Source of the DNA: Bolinopsis microptera
Lineage: Eukaryota > Ctenophora > Tentaculata > Lobata > Bolinopsidae
Length of the DNA stretch: 38,459 bases
Assembly: GCF_026151205.1 (NCBI RefSeq)
Contig: NW_026971818.1
Span: 1 to 38,459, forward strand
Reading direction: 5' to 3'
In this document: piece after piece, positions 33,255 through 38,459 of the stretch
Layout: the number at the start of each line of letters is the position of its first letter
Numbering within the stretch: position 1 is the stretch's first letter
Program-made: the position numbers and the translations under genes
The notes under the pieces: generated by a model
Databases searched by the model: none
Told to the model about the DNA's origin: nothing
The model's input: only the letters and a program-made list of their open reading frames with translations

Positions 33255-36200
33255 GACTAACACCTCTCTCCCAGGTTTCCCTGTATTGGAAGGAGTTGCT
33301 GTAGAGATATACGGCAGCAGCGCGTTTAATGTCGCCCTTAAGACCAGTGATATCAACTGCTTCCTACGGGTGAAGGAGTACTTACTCTGTGTCAAAACAG
33401 TACGATCTTCTTTATCTTTTTAATTTGTTGTTAAAAAACTAAACATTCAATCCAATCAGTAGTTTCGACACCTAGTAACATATTGACCTATTAACCTAGT
33501 AACCTAGTAACCTATTAACCTAGTAACCTAGTAACCTAGTAACTTAGTAACCTAGTAACCTATTAGCTACACATTCCAGGTAACTGAGATAATCACTCAA
33601 TATGACGAACTCTATGAAACACCCACCATAACCTCCGGTCACAAGTTAGTGAAACATTTTCTAGTTTTATTTATATTATTTTAATTTAATGTCTTATATT
33701 AATTATTATTCATTAATTATCATAACATCCTATTCCTTGACCACCCGGGATATTATACACATATTATACACGCTGTTGATTCCTTCCTAAAAATGTGACG
33801 CCATATGATTAAAAAATAACTTTGTCATCCACCTTCACTAAATAAAGCTTTATATTTGCGTCATTTGCAATGATAAAGTTTCCTTGATTTGTTGGTTGTA
33901 AATTTTACACAAATAATTAGATCTAAAGATAACTAAAGAGTTGTTAAAAACACCAAAAAACAGCTGTAAATAACCGTAAAACTGTAGATAACAGCATGTT
34001 AGCAGTTGTAACCAGTCGCAACCCAGTGCACATCACAGTACCCATGCTCCTTATGATGAACATATGTTTTATCCACCGTCTCCACATAGAAGATCCGGGC
34101 ATGGATATAAAATGCCTGAATTAAAAAGGTCGTTCAAACAATATATACATTCAATTAAATCAAGTGATACAATTGGCAGAGCACAATACATGATAGGTAA
34201 CAGAAATGGTCCATTGCTACCAATATTTTTGAACTATAAACAATCCAATATATACATTATACACACAATTTTCAAAACACATGCCTGAACTGCTGGACAG
34301 TCATTGGCTCCTCTTCTTACTGTAATAGCTGTGACAACTGGGGCTGCAACGAACCCACATTGTATCATTTCGATAGCTTTACCTGCTTTGGCTGAAGCCC
34401 GACCATACCATTTGTAGTTAAGGTGGTCGTGTCGGCTGATACCGGAGCAAGTAAGGGCACAGGGTGGTGGGTGTTGGGCGTGGTCAGGGGTGTCCAGTAT
34501 TACCAGGCTACTTTGGAGAGTGCAACTCAGCAGGGTTAACGTTAGAAAGTAGCAGAGTGTTCTCATGGTGGGGCGTTTTACAAACGACAACCAGCGATTC
34601 AAGAAAGAATGATCTGGCCCACTTTAAATACTGTCTCTTTTTCTAGAAAACTAGACTTACAGTAAACCGTAAATTGGTTTATCTTGGTTTCTTGGTTAGG
34701 ATTAAAAAAGGGCGTAAATTCAACAACACAATAACCCTATTCTTCTGTCAGTTAGTGGCGCCCAGATGGTCAAGAGAAAGGTCAATTTATTACCTTGATC
34801 TAATTTATGCGTTTGCTTTTTGTTAGAACACTTTCATTAGTTAATTAGCGTATTATGGTACCTAAGTTAGCCCTGCTGTACTGTTAACATGAACAATCTA
34901 GTGCCTTTCCATGATTTAATATCAAAAGTTCTCACCTACGCCATACGATCAAAACGTAGTATGATTGTGCAGTACTAGTAAAAAGAAAAACATAAATAAT
35001 CTTATAAATTCAAGAAAAAGATCGAACATTGTCATAATATCATTTTATTTTCAATGTCTGTACTTAGATTGTAATAATATTAATTTATTCAATGTTAAAA
35101 TGTAGATCGCTCTCATGTTGCAGTGGTATCCAATAGCTATCTAGTGCACATTGTAAACCACTTTGTAGACCTCTGTTAAAGTCTGTTCTGTCAGTGACAT
35201 CCAGATGGTCAACTTCAACCTCGATCAAGCTATAATCCTTACATTTGTTATAATCGAACTATATAAATCTGTACACATTTACACATTTACACATTTTACA
35301 CATTTTACACATTTTACACCTCCAGGTTCCCCAGAATTAGGTTCCTGCACAAACAAACCGGTTTCAGTATTCTCATGAGTGTACATTCTCCCAAAAGGTA
35401 CGAACTGTAACTACCAACTTCAATCTTGATCATTCTCATACAATTATTTTACATCCTCTTTTTATTTATATTAATTTAATGGTAATTACATTGCACCTAA
35501 GTTGAGATTTATTTCATCTTTCAATTACGTTGTTATTTTCAGTGAAAATTTCACCACCCTGATGAATCACCTGCTTGCTTGTGACGAGAAAGCGTTGCAA
35601 CTGGCGAGACTTATGAAGATACACTGTGAGGAGATGAATTTAACGGTTTACACATAATTTACACATAATTATAATTTATACATACTTACACATAATTTAC
35701 ACATAATTTACACATAATTACACATTTAACATACACATAATTACATGTATCGGCAATTTTTCATGGTAATCGGAGATTTCCAAGGAAGGGGTAGTTATAG
35801 TCGCAGTTAAAATCATGACCGTTAAAATGTGGCGGTACTTCAGGCATCCCCCCATAGTTTTAACGATCAATATTTCTAACGGTCACAATTTACCCAGCCA
35901 TAATATTACCAATTCCTCAGAATATAAAGTATGAAACCCGACCCCGCTGTTCTAGTTATAACAGTGTTGCAAAGATGTACAATGTATACTAATCTTACTT
36001 TCATGTATTAGTAGAATTGAATAATTATTCAGTAGTAAACATGATGTAACATAATGTATTAGTAGAATTGCATAATTATTCAGTCGTAAAAATTATGCAA
36101 CATTGTGCTCAAATTGAAACATGTGTCATTTTGGGAATAAGAGAAACATCAGAGGTCGGGATGACCAAGATAAAATCTTTTTAACCTGGATAGAAATATT

Positions 36201-38459
36201 TTTGGATTTTGTTTGGATTTTTGTTAGAAACATTTGCGGATGTTTTGAGAGAGTTATGTTCTTGTGGAGCGGAAGTTTTTCTTTTGATTAAACATGGCTT
36301 GATACTGTTATTTTAATTTTGAATTTAACAGTTGTACTAGTATACGGGACTACAATTGTTACATTGTGTGTCTGTTAAATTATGACTTTATGACGTTCTG
36401 TAAAAAAAATCCCTGTTAATAAATTCACATGTTGACAGTGTTTAACCAGGTCTGTAATTGCTCCACTGTTGTTGTTTCTCCTCACAATATGTTTACCACT
36501 CTGCTGTTCCTCACCATACTTTACTTCTGACAGTGTAGAATCAGCTATGTTTGGCTCTATATATGATATTATTCTATATCAATGTCTACATAAACCATGA
36601 AGTGACACTTTCATGATTTTGTTATGAGTTATGACATAGATAAGTTACACTGACAATATGTTAATTCTGACAGTGTACTCCCCCCCAGGACGGAACGTTT
36701 GCTAACCACGTGTTCTACATCATGACAGTGTACTTTGCTCAGCATACCAAACCTCCTCTCCTTCCTAAATTCGTTAAAGACTACGATCATCTCATGTGAG
36801 TATAGTGACTGGTCAGTAGTCAGGTGACTAGTCAAGTGACTAGTCAAGTGGTTGGCTCTGTCTGTTTGTTTGTCTCAACTTGTGTGAGTATAGTGACTAG
36901 TCAAGTGACTAGTCAGTAGTCAAGTGGTTGGTTCTGTCTGTTTGTTTGTCTCAACTTGTGTGAGTATAGTGACTAGTCAAGTGAGTAGTCAGTAGCCAAG
37001 TGGTTGGTTCTGTCTGTTTGTTTGTCTCAGCTTGTGTGTTTGTGTATTTGTTCGTTATAAGTTATAACGTGTATCTCTGTCTATTTGTGTATATGTTGTG
37101 TGTTTCTTGTGTGTATGTCTGTCTCCAAACTCTCCATCCATGTTTTTATTTGTTTCTGTAGTACATCACGTCATTATATTACAATAATTAGACGAAATGT
37201 TTCATTTTGAAGTGGTTAATTACAGAAATAAGTTAATTGTCATTGTCACATACACTCTGACATACTATACATATTATACGTTATACATTATACATTATAC
37301 ATTATACATTATACATTATACATTATACATTATACATTATACATTATACATTATATATTATCTATACTATAATTTAAACTTGACGAAATTTCCCCGGCAA
37401 CGGGGACATAGAAGAAAAAACACCGAAAATCGACCTCAAAATGACCCTCTGGTGAAATCAAACCCAGCTCGCAAATGGAGTTGAAACCTCGCCATTTTTA
37501 GCAGGGTTGTAGAAAAAGGATAGGAATAGGCTATAGCATTCTTAGAATTTTGATTTAGGCTTTAGATTTTTTATAATTAACGTCGGAAGTGAGGTAAAAT
37601 AACCGTTAGAATAATGTCGTTATTTTAGCAAAGGTTTACTGCGCTGTTGCGTAGCAACGTTAAAATGCACGTGCGCGAGCAAGAACATCTTAACTACGCG
37701 CGTTGTTATGCTGTATGCTACGTCATAATTTCAAAACTAGCTCACATTTACGCTCACGCTATGACTTATATTCATAACTTTGGTTGTGATTGGTATTTTT
37801 TGATGCGGTAAAAAGTATCGTTTTGGGAATCCGAATACTAACAACGCTGTCGCCATTGTTAGATAAATTACATTATGTCTACAGTATAACAGAGCTATAT
37901 GATGAAGAGAAATTAAAACATAACTGATTTTTAAAATTTCCTCGGACAAAGCTTTCGACTAGCGGGTTTCTAGTACATTATACATTATACATTATACATT
38001 ATACATTATACATTATACATTATACATTATACAATATACATTGCCACACTGAAACACATAGTTAAAAGTCTGAGTATATCGTGGTAATGTTCAACATGCA
38101 GGCCATGAACATGATTCTTAGATAGTTTGAGATTTGTACCGTTTTTAATCAAATCATACTCAAAATCAGTTCACGAGTGTGTAGCAATTGTGTCAAAGTG
38201 TACTGGAAAGGGAGGAGATATGTTATGATGTACTAATTAATTCAGGAGCAAATCTGAAGAAGATAGATGCAACAGAGAGGAGCGATTGCAGAGAAGAGAA
38301 AAAGAAAAATTAAAACTGCAAGAACAACAGAAAAAAGAGATAAAGAAGGAGAAAAACAAACGTTCAGCTCAAGATATAGCTATTGAAAACTTTGCTGCAG
38401 CTGCGGTGAAGGACTCACTCAAGCTTAGCCTGATACAGATATCTATTGAAGATGGTTAA
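28489..38459 (+). CDS. TUT4/TUT7-like protein: C2H2 finger plus inactive nucleotidyltransferase
   Basis: Exons 28489-28512, 29252-29413, 31059-31147, 31447-31526, 33275-33399, 33580-33644, 35326-35397, 35543-35645, 36689-36795 and 38246-38459 all match GT-AG and keep phase, giving 346 residues ending at TAA. Residues about 25-50 hold a C2H2 finger (YECVLCKTK...HVANLKH). GVAVEIYGSSAFNVALKTSD with INCF is the GS...D motif of non-canonical poly(A)/uridylyl transferases, but the second Asp of DxD is Asn. The third Asp strand reads KFPRIRFLHKQTGFSILMSV without Asp. ALQLARLMKIHCEEMNLTDG and YIMTVYFAQHTKPPLLP match the helical central domain. This is the layout of the catalytically dead N-terminal module of TUT4/TUT7 that binds LIN28/pre-let-7. 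A K/E-rich helix (REERLQRREKEKLKLQEQQK) follows. The active C-terminal half is absent before the stop. Either it is a stand-alone module, or GAT-G|GTTAA at 38454 is a donor and the gene continues. Confidence 0.8.
28802..29251 (+). repeat. Minisatellite that repeats a complete 3' splice site
   Basis: Ten units of about 40-55 bp, each with a C-run of variable length, 'aataactaaataacatt', then 'cacag|gccaggata'. The last unit is the true acceptor of the finger exon (exon starts 29252 with GCCAGGATA). Nine decoy acceptors precede it; the equivalent exon starts are 28812, 28866, 28910, 28960, 29013, 29054, 29102, 29153 and 29207. Each unit carries a branch-point-like ACTAAAT and an AG. The poly-C block lies upstream of the branch-like sequence in each unit, and the first 9 exon bases are included. 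Confidence 0.92.
29455..29613. mobile_element. 159-bp MITE in TUT-like intron
   Basis: Ends AGGGGTCGTTCACATATTAC and, inverted, GTAACATGTGAACGACCCCT, about 26 bp of TIR with three mismatches. The interior has C-rich and G/C tracts and no ORF. Flanks are TTAA and AATTAG, so the target duplication is unclear. The TIR resembles widespread animal Tc1/mariner-type MITEs. Confidence 0.82.
29826..30433 (+). mobile_element. Putative non-autonomous element with 5' hairpin and CAGACA-type tail
   Basis: Starts near 'ctagtgtaacccggcc' with a CCCGGCC-TAC-GGCCGGG hairpin (29832-29848). It ends in 'ggaaattacacacagacaca' with a (CACACAGA)n tail to about 30433. A GC hairpin just inside the 5' end and an ACACAGACA tail recur together in many invertebrate repeats. 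The class is not certain. A short (AG)n tract lies at 30180-30194. The boundaries are estimates. Confidence 0.5.
30727..31058 (+). repeat. (TAAC)n array carrying duplicated acceptors
   Basis: The block 'gcccacagagactaactaac' occurs at 30727 and 30959, each followed by 'caattaacaaactaactgac' and a run of CTAA tetramers with TGAC variants. The true acceptor of the next exon (ccacag|agacgag, exon start 31059) shares 'cccacagagac'. So two decoy acceptors with the first four exon bases lie upstream (30735 and 30968). Each CTAAC resembles the branch-point consensus. Confidence 0.88.
31549..32392. mobile_element. 844-bp TIR element in TUT-like intron, TA duplication
   Basis: Begins CCTTACTCGGGAATATTATA and ends with the inverted copy TATAATATTCCCGAGTAAGG, perfect 20-bp TIRs flanked by TA on both sides (31547-31548 and 32393-32394). 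Both halves also carry 'ccatatttttcccggtca' with flanking 'ccgggataa' in the same orientation. It begins 22 bases after an exon donor. A TA duplication suggests a Tc1/mariner-superfamily or similar transposon. No full transposase. Confidence 0.87.
31934..32098 (+). pseudogene. Possible C-terminal transposase remnant inside TIR element
   Basis: An open frame reads LKLRLTFRAVAPLADKMKVL, then LRQQYNFEFDGQQQG, and ends in an acidic Asn/Asp/Glu-rich tail with a stop at 32096-32098. Composition is protein-like and it lies inside the TIR element, so it may be the end of its former transposase. I do not recognise the family. It might instead be an alternative terminal exon of the TUT-like gene. Confidence 0.3.
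32449..33262 (+). repeat. 814-bp (CTAA)n microsatellite abutting an acceptor
   Basis: About 200 copies of the tetramer CTAA/TAAC with scattered TGAC, TAGC and TATC variants and one phase slip near 33127. The array ends 12 bases before the acceptor of the nucleotidyltransferase core exon (cctctctcccag|g, exon 33275). Every unit contains CTAAC, the animal branch-point core, directly upstream of a good polypyrimidine tract. Confidence 0.95.
33486..33565 (+). repeat. Octamer CCTAGTAA array before an acceptor
   Basis: About ten copies of 'cctagtaa' (some cctattaa or cttagtaa). It ends about 14 bases before the acceptor of the 33580 exon. Units again contain TAAC. Confidence 0.88.
33999..34566 (-). 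CDS. Small secreted Cys-rich protein, two exons, nested antisense
   Basis: Exon 1 runs from the ATG at 34566 down to 34321 (82 codons), followed by donor GTAAGA. Exon 2 runs from 34115 (acceptor TTTTAATTCAG) to a stop at 33999-34001, in phase 0, giving 120 residues. MRTLCYFLTLTLLSCTLQSS is a clear signal peptide. The mature part has CALTCSG, YKWYGRASAKAG, IQCGFVAAPVVTAIT, then AFYIHARIFYVET, EHGYCDVHWVATGYNC. A W-Y-G strand, CGF..P.V, a YI..R.FYV strand and a C-terminal W-V-A-T-G-Y-N-C resemble a family of extracellular beta-sandwich (C1q/lectin-like) domains that end in 'W.v.WiAvGY.C' in invertebrates; this is from memory of the pattern and not certain. The domain looks shortened. The gene lies wholly inside one intron of the TUT-like gene on the other strand. 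An upstream ATG at 34602 is in frame but would bury the signal peptide. Confidence 0.7.
34640..35271. other. TUT-like intron, no feature recognised
   Basis: Probable promoter side of the antisense secreted-protein gene (just above 34566). AT-rich with no clear TATA box or repeat that I can support. Confidence 0.35.
35272..35320 (+). repeat. ATTTTACAC array before an acceptor
   Basis: About five copies of 'acatttt' / 'acacatttt' ending five bases before the acceptor tccag|g of the 35326 exon. It is pyrimidine-poor, so the acceptor of this exon has only 'acacctccag' as its tract. Confidence 0.8.
35646..35740 (+). repeat. TTTACACATAA array starting at a donor
   Basis: The donor of the 35543-35645 exon (acg|gtttac) is inside the first unit of an 11-bp array 'tttacacataa', about seven imperfect copies with some rearrangement. 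Confidence 0.78.
35741..36688. other. TUT-like intron, no gene
   Basis: At 35790-35930 there is a GC-skewed patch with 'gaccgttaaaatgtggcggt' and later 'aacggtcacaatttacc'. These could be the arms of a decayed MITE, but clear TIRs are not visible. At about 36001-36090, 'tgtattagtagaattg.ataattattcagt' is duplicated. Confidence 0.4.
36796..37035 (+). repeat. Minisatellite that repeats a 5' splice site
   Basis: Three units of about 76-88 bp, each starting 'gtgagtatagtgact' and ending 'tgtctcaacttgt' or a close variant. The first start (36796) is the true donor of the 36689-36795 exon. Copies at 36884 and 36960 recreate an equally strong donor sequence GTGAGT in the intron. Confidence 0.92.
37264..37361 (+). 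repeat. Heptamer TACATTA array, left
   Basis: About eleven copies of 'tacatta'. The same heptamer array in the same orientation resumes at 37974 after about 610 bp of unrelated sequence. Confidence 0.9.
37362..37973. mobile_element. Possible insertion inside heptamer array
   Basis: About 610 bp of non-repetitive DNA lie between two TACATTA arrays. It starts with a GC hairpin (CCCCGGCAACGGGG near 37392) and ends 'actagcgggtttctag'. I see no TIRs and no long ORF. It could be a SINE- or Helitron-like element that landed in the microsatellite, or the array could have expanded on both sides of older DNA. Confidence 0.45.
37974..38040 (+). repeat. Heptamer TACATTA array, right
   Basis: About nine copies of 'tacatta', same unit and orientation as 37264-37361. 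Confidence 0.9.

Noticed and set aside
37197-37484. 95-codon plus-strand frame
   Set aside because: Most of it is the TACATTA heptamer array translated (YIIHYTL repeats).

Overview
The window looks like nuclear DNA of an invertebrate animal. It is AT-rich and carries spliced genes with short GT-AG introns (NIPSNAP, a TUT4/7-type protein, a small secreted protein). It also holds several non-LTR retrotransposons with long reading frames, MITEs, and abundant micro- and minisatellites. I see no operons, bacterial signals, rRNA or tRNA. I cannot name the species; a cnidarian-, placozoan- or lophotrochozoan-like genome would fit, but this is inference.

Layout. 1-3.0 kb: a LINE RT tail, then an intronless P-loop sulfotransferase-like gene, both on the minus strand. 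4.06-4.35 kb: a hAT-type MITE with a perfect 8-bp target duplication. 4.87-16.33 kb: nested transposons. An APE-type LINE (LINE A) is cut inside its endonuclease, just after the GDFN motif, by an 8.34-kb block. Inside the block is LINE B. Its first ORF fuses an AlkB-like 2-oxoglutarate dioxygenase to an SGNH esterase. Its second ORF (PHD-like finger, endonuclease, RT) is itself cut by an 821-bp hairpin-rich insert. The block also holds an inverted LINE ORF1 gene. 17.4-19.26 kb: a 5'-truncated relative of LINE B (LINE C) with an open RT frame. 19.3-23.3 kb: mostly dispersed repeats and long hairpins. 23.5-25.0 kb: a TIR-bounded element filled with GTCCG and TCC minisatellites.

26.07-27.77 kb: a complete six-exon NIPSNAP gene whose exons join in frame. 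28.49-38.46 kb: a ten-exon gene that I joined by hand into a 346-residue protein. It has a C2H2 finger, a catalytically degenerate TUT4/TUT7-type nucleotidyltransferase module and a K/E-rich tail, and it reaches an in-frame TAA at the last base of the window. One of its introns holds an antisense two-exon gene for a small secreted Cys-rich protein.

The most unusual features are (1) the AlkB-SGNH fusion in a retrotransposon ORF1, and (2) the introns of the TUT-like gene. There, tandem repeats abut the splice sites and in three introns copy them: nine extra copies of one acceptor with the first bases of its exon, two extra copies of another, and two extra copies of a donor. Two other intron ends are flanked by long (TAAC)n arrays, each unit of which resembles a branch point.
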